NCBI GenBank assembly: GCA_016281115.1
Contig: JAEEHZ010000022.1
Location: 1 to 5,953 of the forward strand
Reading direction: 5' to 3'
DNA length: 5,953 bases
From: Clostridiaceae bacterium
GTDB taxonomy: Bacteria; Bacillota; Clostridia; Oscillospirales; Acutalibacteraceae
Both the position numbers and the translations under genes were made by a program. This document shows positions 1 through 5,953 of the stretch, in pieces. How positions within the stretch are numbered: position 1 is the stretch's first letter; each line of letters starts with the position of its first letter. Under the pieces are notes generated by a model. It was not told the DNA's origin. It saw nothing but the letters and a program-made list of their open reading frames with translations, and ran no database searches.

Positions 1-33
1 AAAGGGGGAAACATCCGACGGGTTTCCCCCTTT
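1..33. terminator. Perfect 12-bp palindrome, probable (bidirectional) terminator
   Basis: Bases 1-12 pair perfectly with 22-33 (AAAGGGGGAAAC with GTTTCCCCCTTT) around a 9-base loop. The G/C core flanked by A and T runs is the layout of an intrinsic terminator that can work in both directions. It lies about 180 bases beyond the ackA stop in the direction of ackA transcription, so it may end that transcript or serve a gene outside the window. Sequence past base 1 is not visible, so the length of the minus-strand T run is unknown. Confidence 0.6.
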
Positions 34-44
34 GGTGTCCTTTG

Positions 45-70
45 CCTACTTTCTCACATGGGAAAGTAGG
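45..70. repeat. Strong inverted repeat, likely intergenic repeat module
   Basis: CCTACTTTCTC (45-55) pairs with GGGAAAGTAGG (60-70) around the loop ACAT, giving 11 pairs with one G-T wobble. No T run follows on either strand, so it is not a clear terminator. Together with the palindrome at 1-33 it looks like part of a modular dispersed repeat of the kind common between clostridial genes; that reading is inference. Confidence 0.55.
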
Positions 71-212
71 TGCCTGCCCGGCATTAGGGCAAAACTGAGG
101 GTTAAGATAATCTCTTGTTTACACCTTCCGCTAAAGGTAAGAACAATAAAAAGAGACTCCGCAAGTGCAGGCGTTTTACCTGACATCCGCAGAGCCGCCT
201 TTCCATTACAAA
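71..212. other. Non-coding stretch downstream of ackA
   Basis: This is the ackA 3' flank between the palindromes and the ackA stop codon. I see no convincing gene, RNA or terminator hairpin here. The only echo of other sequence is the nine bases agagccgcc, which also occur in the repeat mosaic downstream of the tRNA (5253-5261). Confidence 0.4.
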
Positions 213-1424
213 TTATTTCATGTTTTCTACGATTTCTTTAGTATCTCTTGCAATAACAAGCTCTTCGTTTGTGGGAATAACAAACACTCTTATTTTTGAA
301 TCGGGTGTTGATATTTCGTCACACTTGCCTCTTATTGCGGCTTCGTTTCTCTTGTCGTCAATTTTAACGCCGAAGCAGGCCAGATAATCACAAATCGCTT
401 TTCTGTGCGAGGGCTGATTCTCACCCAGACCTGCTGTGAACAAAATAGCGTCACAGCCGCCGAGCGCTACATAATATCCGCCGATAAATTTGGCTATCTG
501 ATATCTCAGCATATCGTGCGCGAGCTGAGCTCTCTTGTTGCCCTCAAGAGCCGCTTTTGTAACGTCTCTGTCGTCGCTGCTAACGCCCGAAATACCCAGC
601 AAGCCCGATTTCTTGTTGAGCATCTGGCTCATTTCGTCAGGAGAAATATTATCAATCTGCGCCATATATGTTACAACCGAGGGGTCAAGTGTTCCCGAGC
701 GGCTGCCCATCATAAAGCCGTCAAGGGGGGTTAAACCCATACTTGTGTCTATAACTTTACCGTCTTTTATGGCAGTTATTGAAGAACCGTTGCCTAAGTG
801 ACAACTGATAAGCTTGATATCCTTTAAATCTTTGCCCATAAGCTCGGCGCACTTTGCGCTTACATATCTGTGAGATGTGCCGTGGAAGCCGTAACGTCTT
901 ATCTTGTTTTCTTCATAATATTTATAAGGAACGGCGTACATATAAGCCTTCGGCGGCATTGTTGCGTGAAATCCCGTATCGAATACAACCACCTCGGGTA
1001 TATCTTTGCCGAAAGCCTCCTGTGCGGCGTTTATAGCCTGCAAGTGGCCCTTATTGTGCAACGGTGCGAGCGGGATAAGGGACGCTATTCCCTCTTTTAC
1101 CTTTTCGTCAACGAGTACGGAACGGTCAAATATCGCGCCGCCCTGAACTATACGGTGGCCAACTGCGCTTATTTCGTCAAGACTCTTTATTACACCGACT
1201 TTTTCGTCAAGCAACGCTTCTTTTACTCTCGCAAATGCGGCGGCGTGGTCGGGCATATCTACCTTTTCATCCTTTATTTCTCTGCCGTCAGCCGTTTTGT
1301 GGCCGAAAAGCCCGTCCATACCTATTCTTTCGCAATTTCCTTTTGCAAGCACAGACTCGTTATCCATATCAATAAGCTGATATTTGAGTGACGAGCTACC
1401 GGCGTTTATAACTAATATCTTCAT
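213..1424 (-). CDS. ackA: Acetate kinase
   Basis: Acetate kinase is a cytosolic enzyme that interconverts acetate + ATP and acetyl phosphate + ADP; in fermenters it mainly yields ATP and acetate. The 403-residue length is normal for the family. The start MKILVINAGSSSLKYQ is the N-terminal phosphate-binding signature. By alignment from memory with the Methanosarcina enzyme, key residues are present: N7, R91, H123, D149, H181 (in FHGTSH), the HLGNGSS loop at 209-215, R242 (in GSRSGTLDP) and E387 (in TNEELVIARDT). The frame stays open for 26 more codons upstream, but MKILV is the conserved family start, so I chose it. The AGAGGAG ribosome binding site lies about 30 bases upstream, with a hairpin between (see separate entry). 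Phosphotransacetylase, the usual partner, is not in the window. The gene is divergent from tmcAL. Confidence 0.97.
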   Translation of the reverse strand: MKILVINAGSSSLKYQLIDMDNESVLAKGNCERIGMDGLFGHKTADGREIKDEKVDMPDHAAAFARVKEALLDEKVGVIKSLDEISAVGHRIVQGGAIFDRSVLVDEKVKEGIASLIPLAPLHNKGHLQAINAAQEAFGKDIPEVVVFDTGFHATMPPKAYMYAVPYKYYEENKIRRYGFHGTSHRYVSAKCAELMGKDLKDIKLISCHLGNGSSITAIKDGKVIDTSMGLTPLDGFMMGSRSGTLDPSVVTYMAQIDNISPDEMSQMLNKKSGLLGISGVSSDDRDVTKAALEGNKRAQLAHDMLRYQIAKFIGGYYVALGGCDAILFTAGLGENQPSHRKAICDYLACFGVKIDDKRNEAAIRGKCDEISTPDSKIRVFVIPTNEELVIARDTKEIVENMK

Positions 1425-1434
1425 TGTTTTTTGT

Positions 1435-1463
1435 GCGTTTTGCTTTAAAACGCTCTCCTCTCT
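1435..1463 (-). promoter_or_regulatory. ackA ribosome binding site with an intervening leader hairpin
   Basis: On the minus strand AGAGAGGAG (1463-1455) is the only good Shine-Dalgarno sequence near ackA, but 30 bases (1425-1454) separate it from the ATG. Within that gap GCGTTTT (1453-1447) and AAAACGC (1441-1435) pair perfectly around a 5-base loop. If the 19-base hairpin folds, the effective spacing falls to about 11 bases. The layout suggests that initiation depends on the fold, or tolerates it. Function is inferred. Confidence 0.5.
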
Positions 1464-1493
1464 TTTGTATTTTAAAAATAATATTGCGTATTT

Positions 1494-1523
1494 TTGACAC
1501 ATATAATATAATATTACAATAAT
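1494..1523 (+). promoter_or_regulatory. Predicted tmcAL promoter (sigma-A type)
   Basis: A consensus TTGACA (1494-1499) is followed after 18 bases by AATAAT (1518-1523), five of six matches to the -10 consensus. The start of transcription would be near 1530, about 38 bases before the coding region. The surrounding sequence is very AT-rich, so alternative -10 boxes cannot be excluded. Confidence 0.45.
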
Positions 1524-1536
1524 TGCAAAATTTCAA
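1508..1536 (-). promoter_or_regulatory. Predicted ackA promoter (sigma-A type)
   Basis: On the minus strand the -35 box TTGAAA (1536-1531) and the -10 box TATTAT (1513-1508) are separated by exactly 17 bases. Transcription would begin near 1501, leaving a leader of about 75 bases that contains the ribosome binding site and hairpin. The site overlaps the predicted plus-strand promoter. Confidence 0.55.
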
Positions 1537-1567
1537 CCGTTATAAATAAATTTTTCTCGAAGGGAAG

Positions 1568-2761
1568 ATGTCTGTGAAAACGGCAGCCGTAATATGTGAA
1601 TTTAACCCTATGCACACGGGACACAAGCACCTGATAGACAATATGCGCGCCGCAAAAGTAACGCATATTGCAGGCATAATGAGCGGCAATTTTGTCCAGC
1701 GCGGAGACTGCGCCGTACTGAACAAGCTAAGGCGTGCCGAATGTGCCGTAAAGAACGGAATAGACCTTGTGGTTGAGCTTCCCATAACAAGTGTACTTTC
1801 ATCTGCGGAGGGCTTTGCAGAGGGCGGAGTTGAGCTTGCAGGCAGACTCAGATGCTCCGAACTCTGGTTCGGCAGCGAGTGCAACGACATAGACACCCTG
1901 CGAAAGCTCATAGAAATACAATCTAACGAAAAAATCAAAAAGCTCGTTTCAGACAGTATTAAAAGCGGTGTTTCAAGTGCGCGCGCTTTGGGCAACGCCG
2001 TATCTTATCTTTATGGAAAAGATTTAAGCGATATACTCATCTCCCCTAATAATATTCTGGGGATTGAATACATAAAAGCAATAACACGCCTTGAGTCTTC
2101 TATCATTCCAAAAACCGTGAAAAGAGCAGGTGCGGCACACGACAGTAGCATCATATCGGGCAATTACGCGAGCTCGTCATATATTCGCACTGCTGTTATG
2201 CAAAACAAACTTTCAGACTGCGAAAACCTACTTGACCGATATACGTACCGCACAATATATGAAGAATCGGAAAAAGGCTACGCCCCTGCCACCGTATTAA
2301 ACGGAGAGCGTGCTGTTATTGCCGCACTCAGACAGCTTAACATAAACGGATTTGCCGAGTTGCCCGATGTTACCGAAGGCCTTGAAAACAGGCTGTATGA
2401 GGCGGTACAAAAATTCGGCACACTTGAAGAGATTATAACATACACAAAAAGTAAGCGATACACTCACGCGCGTATACGCCGAATAATAATGTGTGCATAT
2501 TTGGGCATTACAAACGAGATAAAAAGCATGAAACCGAAATATATACGTGTGCTGGCATTTAATGACCGAGGCGCCGAAATGCTCCGTGCGATAAGCAAAA
2601 CAACACCTCTTGTAACCTCGCCTGCAAAAGCTTTGAGAGAGTTCTCGGGCGACAGCCGCTGTTTACTCGATTTAGAGCTTAAGGCCTCGCGCCTGTGGGG
2701 GCTTATGACCCCGAGCGTTTATCCCGCCGACAGCGATATGAAAAATTATGTAAGGAAATAA
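1568..2761 (+). CDS. tmcAL: tRNA(Met) cytidine acetate ligase (YlbM family)
   Basis: TmcAL uses acetate and ATP, through acetyl-adenylate, to form N4-acetylcytidine at wobble position 34 of elongator tRNA(Met), which guards against misreading of AUA. The protein (397 residues from this ATG, a normal length) opens with the nucleotidyltransferase signature EFNPMHTGH (HxGH at 16-19). It then shows SGNFVQRG (39-46), SPNNILGIEYIKA (159-171), KRAGAAHD (185-192) and the nucleotide-binding ISSTxIR-like ASSSYIR (201-207). The start is ambiguous: AAGGG sits only about 3 bases before ATG 1568 but 9 bases before GTG 1574. GTG 1574 would begin MKTAAVICEFNP, closer to typical family starts (395 residues). 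The gene is divergent from ackA and followed closely by the helicase gene. The identification rests on motifs and family knowledge. Confidence 0.93.
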   Translation: MSVKTAAVICEFNPMHTGHKHLIDNMRAAKVTHIAGIMSGNFVQRGDCAVLNKLRRAECAVKNGIDLVVELPITSVLSSAEGFAEGGVELAGRLRCSELWFGSECNDIDTLRKLIEIQSNEKIKKLVSDSIKSGVSSARALGNAVSYLYGKDLSDILISPNNILGIEYIKAITRLESSIIPKTVKRAGAAHDSSIISGNYASSSYIRTAVMQNKLSDCENLLDRYTYRTIYEESEKGYAPATVLNGERAVIAALRQLNINGFAELPDVTEGLENRLYEAVQKFGTLEEIITYTKSKRYTHARIRRIIMCAYLGITNEIKSMKPKYIRVLAFNDRGAEMLRAISKTTPLVTSPAKALREFSGDSRCLLDLELKASRLWGLMTPSVYPADSDMKNYVRK

Positions 2762-2798
2762 TAAAAACAGAGAAATTCAATTTATGAAAGGCAAAGCT

Positions 2799-4886
2799 AT
2801 GACAAACGGGCAGTTTTTTGAAAAACTGAATATTCCGCTGAATGAACAGCAACGTAAAGCCGTTATTGCAGATAACGGCTCAGTTTTGGTGCTTGCAGTG
2901 CCCGGCAGCGGAAAAACCACCGTTTTGGTGGCGCGTCTCGGTTATTTGATACTTTGCAGGGGTGTTTTGCCCGAAGATATCCTTACCATGACATATACCG
3001 TTTCTGCCGCGGGCGATATGCGCGAAAGGTTCAGAAATCTTTTCGGCTCGGAGCTTGCAGACAAAATGGAGTTTCGCACCATTAACGGCGTGTGCGTTAA
3101 GATTATTATGTACTTTGAAAAGCTGACGGGCAGAAAAGCTTTTGATCTTATAACCGATGAAAAGACAAGCACCGCCCTGCTTTCAAAGATATACAATGAA
3201 TGTACCCGTGAATACCCTGACGAACTCTCGATAAAAGAGCTGAAAAAGCTTATTGCGTACTGCAAGAATATGCTTCTTTCAGAAGAAGAAATAAAGGAAT
3301 TTGACAGATACGATCTTCCTTTTTCAACCATTTACAATAAATATAAGGAAGCTTTGCATGAGCAAAAGCTGATGGACTATGACGATCAGCTCGTTTACGC
3401 ATACACGATCCTTACAGGATACAAAGAGGTACTTGATCATTTTCAAAACAAATACAAATACATTTGCGTTGACGAAGCACAGGACACCTCTAAGATTCAG
3501 CATATGATAACACAAAAGCTTGCCGGAAAACACCAAAACCTGTTTATGGTAGGCGACGAAGACCAGAGTATTTACGGCTTTCGTGCCGCCTATCCCGAAG
3601 CTATGCTTGAATTTGAAAACAACTATAAAAACGCCTCTGTTTTACTTATGGAAAAAAACTATCGCTCATGCAGATCCATTGTAGACAGTGCCGATAAATT
3701 CATCAAAAATAATAAGCTGAGGCACGATAAAAATATGGTCTCTACCCGTCCGCTCGGCGGTATGATCTGTGAGATCAACATAAAAAGCCCGCGAGAGCAG
3801 TACAAATATATTTTCAATTCTGTTAAAGATTCGCCTGAACAAACTGCTGTACTGTACAGAAACAACGAAAGCGCCATACCGCTTATTGATCTGCTCGAAA
3901 AAAACGGCGTGCAGTATAATTTGAATAATACAGAAACGGCATTCTTTTCAAATAGGATTGTGCGTGATATCACTAATATAATAAAGTTCTGCTCAGATAC
4001 TAAAAACGCGGATTTATTTATGCTTGTATACTCAAAAATTAATTTATACGTCAGCAAAGAAATAGCCGAATATGCGTGCTTTTTTGCGAAGATCAACAAT
4101 TGCTCCATAGTTGAAGCTTTGCTTTGCAACGACAAACTTCCTAAGTTTTGTATCCAAAAAATCAAAAACCTAAAAGCATCTATTCGGCATATCATAACAG
4201 GAAAGCCAAAAGACGCTATAAAAATAATATGCGAAGATATGGGTTATGCCGATTACATAAAGCTGAGCCCGATAAAAAGCAAAAAGCTTGAAATATTAAA
4301 TATGATAGCCGAAGACGAACCCGATATACTTCATTTTTTGGAAAGAATAAATAAGCTTGAGCAAATAATAAAGGCAAAGAAGCCCTGCGGCGCACCGCTT
4401 ACGCTTTCTACCATCCACTCTGCCAAAGGTCTGGAATACGACAATGTTTATTTGCTTGATATATATGACGGGGTATTCCCGGAAAAAATTTCGGTAAGCA
4501 ACACAAATGATCTAAAGGAATATGAAGAGGAACGTCGTATATTCTATGTAGGGATAACAAGAGCCAAAAATGCGCTCAACATATTCAGCATCAAGAATAA
4601 CCCGTCTGTTTTCATTGATGAATTGCTCCAAAGAGACGACCGCCGCAAAAAATCAAAAGGCGGATCAACTTTATCTGTCGGAAATAATAAACCCATACCG
4701 ACCCAAACATTTGCCGCTTTCTCTGAAAAGCTTGCAACAGATAAAAAAATCAAACACAAAACATTTGGGGAAGGTATAATAAAGGAAAAATCAGGGGATA
4801 TTATTACCGTGGAGTTTGCAAACGGCAACGTTAAAAAACTGTCGCTGAAGTTTCTCTGCAATAACGATCTTATAACGCTAATCTAA
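2799..4886 (+). CDS. UvrD/PcrA-like superfamily 1 DNA helicase with C-terminal Tudor-like domain
   Basis: This is a predicted ATP-driven 3'-5' DNA translocase/helicase of the UvrD/Rep/PcrA group. Counting from ATG 2799 (695 residues), motifs appear in order: Q motif LNEQQRKAV (14-22), Walker A AVPGSGKTT (33-41), motif Ia LTMTYTVSAAGDMRER (62-77), motif II VDEAQD (224-229), motif III GDEDQSIYGFRAA (252-264), NYRS (287-290), motif V STIHSAKGLEYDNV (537-550) and motif VI VGITRAK (584-590). The C-terminus (653-686, starting HKTFGEG) resembles the PcrA/UvrD Tudor-like domain that contacts RNA polymerase. All catalytic motifs look intact. ATG 2799 has AAAGG seven bases upstream; ATG 2784, five codons earlier, has a weaker site. 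The gene begins 37 bases after tmcAL with no terminator between, so co-transcription is likely. It is slightly shorter than standard PcrA and may be a paralogue rather than the essential enzyme, so I give no symbol. Confidence 0.92.
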   Translation: MTNGQFFEKLNIPLNEQQRKAVIADNGSVLVLAVPGSGKTTVLVARLGYLILCRGVLPEDILTMTYTVSAAGDMRERFRNLFGSELADKMEFRTINGVCVKIIMYFEKLTGRKAFDLITDEKTSTALLSKIYNECTREYPDELSIKELKKLIAYCKNMLLSEEEIKEFDRYDLPFSTIYNKYKEALHEQKLMDYDDQLVYAYTILTGYKEVLDHFQNKYKYICVDEAQDTSKIQHMITQKLAGKHQNLFMVGDEDQSIYGFRAAYPEAMLEFENNYKNASVLLMEKNYRSCRSIVDSADKFIKNNKLRHDKNMVSTRPLGGMICEINIKSPREQYKYIFNSVKDSPEQTAVLYRNNESAIPLIDLLEKNGVQYNLNNTETAFFSNRIVRDITNIIKFCSDTKNADLFMLVYSKINLYVSKEIAEYACFFAKINNCSIVEALLCNDKLPKFCIQKIKNLKASIRHIITGKPKDAIKIICEDMGYADYIKLSPIKSKKLEILNMIAEDEPDILHFLERINKLEQIIKAKKPCGAPLTLSTIHSAKGLEYDNVYLLDIYDGVFPEKISVSNTNDLKEYEEERRIFYVGITRAKNALNIFSIKNNPSVFIDELLQRDDRRKKSKGGSTLSVGNNKPIPTQTFAAFSEKLATDKKIKHKTFGEGIIKEKSGDIITVEFANGNVKKLSLKFLCNNDLITLI

Positions 4887-4971
4887 GATTAAAAGTATAC
4901 AATTCGTAACCTATTTTAGATATCTAATCCATATGAAATAATAAAAAAACGCAAAAAGCTTTACAAACCCC
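4887..4971. other. AT-rich spacer between helicase gene and tRNA promoter
   Basis: This spacer is A/T-rich and has no GC-rich hairpin with a T run. The helicase transcript therefore has no visible terminator of its own and may read into the tRNA unit, whose terminator at 5119-5151 would stop it. Confidence 0.4.
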
Positions 4972-5000
4972 TTGACAAAAGCTTCACCTCATGATAGTAT
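4972..5000 (+). promoter_or_regulatory. Predicted promoter of the tRNA(fMet) gene
   Basis: A consensus -35 box TTGACA (4972-4977) and a -10 box TAGTAT (4995-5000) are 17 bases apart. Transcription would start near 5007, about 29 bases before the mature tRNA. The short leader can form a small hairpin (GCAGGG with CCCTTGC, one bulge). A strong -35 box and short leader suit a tRNA gene. Confidence 0.65.
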
Positions 5001-5035
5001 ATATCCGTTGCAGGGAAAGCCCTTGCGTTTCATAT

Positions 5036-5150
<115 letters not shown>

Positions 5151-5176
5151 TCTTGCAGTAAGATTTAGTCTTTGAT

Positions 5177-5198
5177 ACCTTTGGGTTATGAGACCGAA
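5177..5198 (-). repeat. Inverted, degenerate copy of the tRNA anticodon arm
   Basis: Read on the minus strand, this 22-base segment matches tRNA positions 5062-5083 at 19 of 22 bases, including an unbroken CTCATAACCC and AAGGT. Further along the same strand AAATCTTAC (5166-5158) resembles tRNA AAATCCTAC at nearly the same distance. The stem no longer pairs well, so it is not a working tRNA. It looks like a decayed or mosaic CAT tRNA fragment in inverted orientation. Confidence 0.6.
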
Positions 5199-5220
5199 GG
5201 GCGAATAACACGAAGGGTGA
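5195..5220 (+). repeat. Short direct repeat, cgaagggyga twice
   Basis: cgaagggcga (5195-5204) and cgaagggtga (5211-5220) differ at one of ten bases and are offset by 16. The pair belongs to the mosaic between the two tRNA-tail copies. No function is apparent. Confidence 0.4.
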
Positions 5221-5261
5221 GGCGGTAGTGAATGACAGTCCGGGGGACTGTCAGAGCCGCC
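5221..5261. repeat. Palindromic module 1
   Basis: TGACAGTCC (5233-5241) and GGACTGTCA (5245-5253) form a perfect 9-bp stem around GGG. Outside an internal loop, GGCGG (5221-5225) pairs with CCGCC (5257-5261). The result is a long hairpin in RNA or single-stranded DNA. There is no T run, so it is not a terminator. Confidence 0.7.
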
Positions 5262-5273
5262 GAGCCGACCGCA

Positions 5274-5297
5274 GCATTTTCTCCGCAGAGAAAATGC
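5274..5297. repeat. Palindromic module 2
   Basis: GCATTTTCTC (5274-5283) and GAGAAAATGC (5288-5297) form a perfect 10-bp stem around the loop CGCA. It lies directly before the second tRNA-tail copy, taking the place of the tRNA 5' half. Confidence 0.75.
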
Positions 5298-5302
5298 AAG
5301 AC

Positions 5303-5331
5303 CGTAGGTTCAAATCCTACCTCCGCAACCA
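5303..5331 (+). pseudogene. Partial tRNA-fMet: 3' end only
   Basis: This fragment holds the T arm (GTAGG, TTCAAAT, CCTAC), the acceptor 3' strand CTCCGCA and ACCA, identical to the intact tRNA. The acceptor 5' strand, D arm and anticodon arm are missing and are replaced by the unrelated hairpin at 5274-5297. It cannot fold as a tRNA. The exact identity implies recent duplication or gene conversion. Confidence 0.85.
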
Positions 5332-5337
5332 AAGAAT

Positions 5338-5369
5338 CTCCGATACCCGTCAGGGTGCCGGAGATTTTT
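5338..5369 (+). terminator. Second copy of the tRNA terminator
   Basis: CTCCGATACCC (5338-5348) pairs with GGGTGCCGGAG (5353-5363) around GTCA, followed by five T residues (5365-5369). Relative to copy 1, one wobble has become an A-T pair and one A-T pair an A-C mismatch. It is probably still functional. Confidence 0.7.
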
Positions 5370-5410
5370 CGTTCACTTTACAATTATGCTCCCGATTCTT
5401 AATGCACCAA

Positions 5411-5451
5411 AATAACCGTCCTGCGTAAGGTCCGCAGAACGGTTTATTTTT
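5411..5451. terminator. Bidirectional terminator downstream of the DUF1508 gene
   Basis: CCGTCCTGCG (5416-5425) pairs with CGCAGAACGG (5433-5442) with a single C-A mismatch around a 7-base loop. A-rich sequence precedes it and T-rich sequence follows (TTTATTTTT). Read on the minus strand it lies just after the stop of the DUF1508 gene; read on the plus strand it would stop any transcript passing the tRNA mosaic. Confidence 0.7.
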
Positions 5452-5462
5452 ATGGTCTTAGA

Positions 5463-5831
5463 TCAATTTTCTTTTACTATCTCTGCGTCGGGAGCGTTTT
5501 TCTTTACGCTCTCAATTCCGTTAAGGCAGCTGTTTTTCGTCTTATAGCCCTCGGATGTTGCGATTATCTCTCCGTTTCTTGCTTTCAGGCGGAAGCGATA
5601 CTCACCCGCCTTGTCAAGATACACTTCAAATTTTGGGTGTTTTACCTGTACTATCTCGTCTACGGTATGATCCTCAACTTCGCCCACGCAACAGTTGCGC
5701 ACGCTTTGTATACCGTTCATACAGGCTGTCTCAGTCGTGTAAACCTCAGATGTTGCAATTACTTCGCCGTTGCCTGCCTTAAGGTCGAACTTAATGCCGG
5801 TTTTGGTCTCTCTTACTACAAATTTTCCCAT
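5463..5831 (-). CDS. DUF1508 (YegP-like) two-repeat protein
   Basis: This small protein (122 residues) consists of two tandem DUF1508 repeats, roughly residues 3-48 and 67-115. Each carries the pattern KFxxxxxxxGxxxFxLKAxNGExIATSExYxTxxxCxNGIxSV. The second repeat ends KKNAPDAEI, close to the family consensus. A short linker rich in acidic and hydrophobic residues joins the repeats. There is no signal peptide or membrane segment, so it is predicted to be cytosolic. The biochemical function of the family is unknown. I start at ATG 5831 because AAAGGA lies nine bases upstream and the conserved repeat begins at once; the frame is open for 13 further codons that lack such support. The first repeat (GKFVVRETKTGIKFDL) has diverged more than the second. 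A promoter and a terminator bracket it as a single-gene unit. Confidence 0.9.
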   Translation of the reverse strand: MGKFVVRETKTGIKFDLKAGNGEVIATSEVYTTETACMNGIQSVRNCCVGEVEDHTVDEIVQVKHPKFEVYLDKAGEYRFRLKARNGEIIATSEGYKTKNSCLNGIESVKKNAPDAEIVKEN

Positions 5832-5894
5832 AACGATACATCCTTTCACAAAATTGCTTGCGTCTTTCATTACAGATTAGACCGCCGCAAGTCG

Positions 5895-5923
5895 AGTTTA
5901 CCATATTTTCACAACAGTGTCAA
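5895..5923 (-). promoter_or_regulatory. Predicted promoter of the DUF1508 gene
   Basis: On the minus strand a perfect -35 box TTGACA (5923-5918) is followed after exactly 17 bases by TAAACT (5900-5895). A TG one base upstream of the -10 box gives an extended -10 element. The leader of about 60 bases reaches the ATG at 5831. Confidence 0.65.
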
Positions 5924-5953
5924 CATAATTAAATATTTTTCCACATAATAATG

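Larger units (their letters stand above)
5303..5369 (+). repeat. Direct repeat, copy 2 (tRNA 3' end plus terminator)
   Basis: The second copy of 5084-5150 is offset by 219 bases: 42 bases are identical, then three substitutions fall in the terminator part. The two copies flank the mosaic of inverted and palindromic modules like the ends of an inserted element. Confidence 0.93.

Noticed and set aside
32..241. 69-residue plus-strand open frame at the left edge
   Set aside because: It begins inside a palindrome and runs into the 3' end of ackA, with no start signal or recognisable domain.
870..1391. 173-residue plus-strand open frame
   Set aside because: It lies wholly antisense to ackA, whose conserved residues explain the sequence, and is a shadow of that gene's codon use.
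1425..1502. 26-residue N-terminal extension of acetate kinase
   Set aside because: It would start inside the predicted promoter region and ahead of the ribosome binding site, and the family begins at MKILV.
3659..4195. 178-residue minus-strand open frame
   Set aside because: It is antisense to the helicase gene, with no family features and no ribosome binding site of note.
5228..5428. 66-residue plus-strand open frame across the tRNA mosaic
   Set aside because: It translates hairpins, the tRNA tail and a terminator. It has no ribosome binding site and no protein-like composition, so it is a chance reading of repeat sequence.

Overview
This window looks like chromosomal DNA of a low-to-moderate-GC Firmicute. 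It is most likely a gut clostridium of the Oscillospiraceae/Ruminococcaceae type, inferred from acetate kinase beside a YlbM-type protein, CCA-encoded tRNA, sigma-A-like promoters and many small palindromic modules between genes. No taxonomic search was possible, so the assignment is an inference.

Layout: (1) Bases 1-212 are non-coding and carry two strong palindromes (1-33 and 45-70), which probably include the end of the ackA transcript. (2) Acetate kinase, ackA, runs on the minus strand (213-1424). It has a leader in which a strong ribosome binding site is separated from the start codon by a perfect 7-bp hairpin. (3) A short AT-rich divergent region (about 1494-1567) holds overlapping, oppositely directed promoters. 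(4) On the plus strand come tmcAL (1568-2761, tRNA(Met) cytidine acetate ligase, formerly YlbM) and, shortly after it, a UvrD/PcrA-like superfamily 1 helicase with a C-terminal Tudor-like domain (2799-4886). The two are probably co-transcribed. (5) An initiator tRNA(fMet) gene with its own promoter and terminator lies at 5036-5112. (6) A mosaic follows (about 5150-5370): an inverted degenerate copy of the tRNA anticodon arm, two perfect hairpins, and a second, nearly identical copy of the tRNA 3' end plus terminator. (7) A minus-strand gene for a two-repeat DUF1508 (YegP-like) protein (5463-5831) has a good promoter at the right edge and shares a convergent, probably bidirectional terminator with the mosaic.

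Functional thread: AckA interconverts acetate and acetyl phosphate. TmcAL uses acetate and ATP to acetylate the wobble cytidine of elongator tRNA(Met). The divergent pair therefore links acetate metabolism to decoding. The tRNA gene here is the initiator, not the elongator substrate, so its nearness is not evidence of an enzyme-substrate pair.

The least ordinary part is 5084-5369. A 42-base exact duplication of the tRNA 3' end continues into the terminator and flanks about 150 bases of palindromic and inverted tRNA-like sequence. This could be a small non-autonomous element, or the scar of one, that uses the tRNA tail as its boundary.
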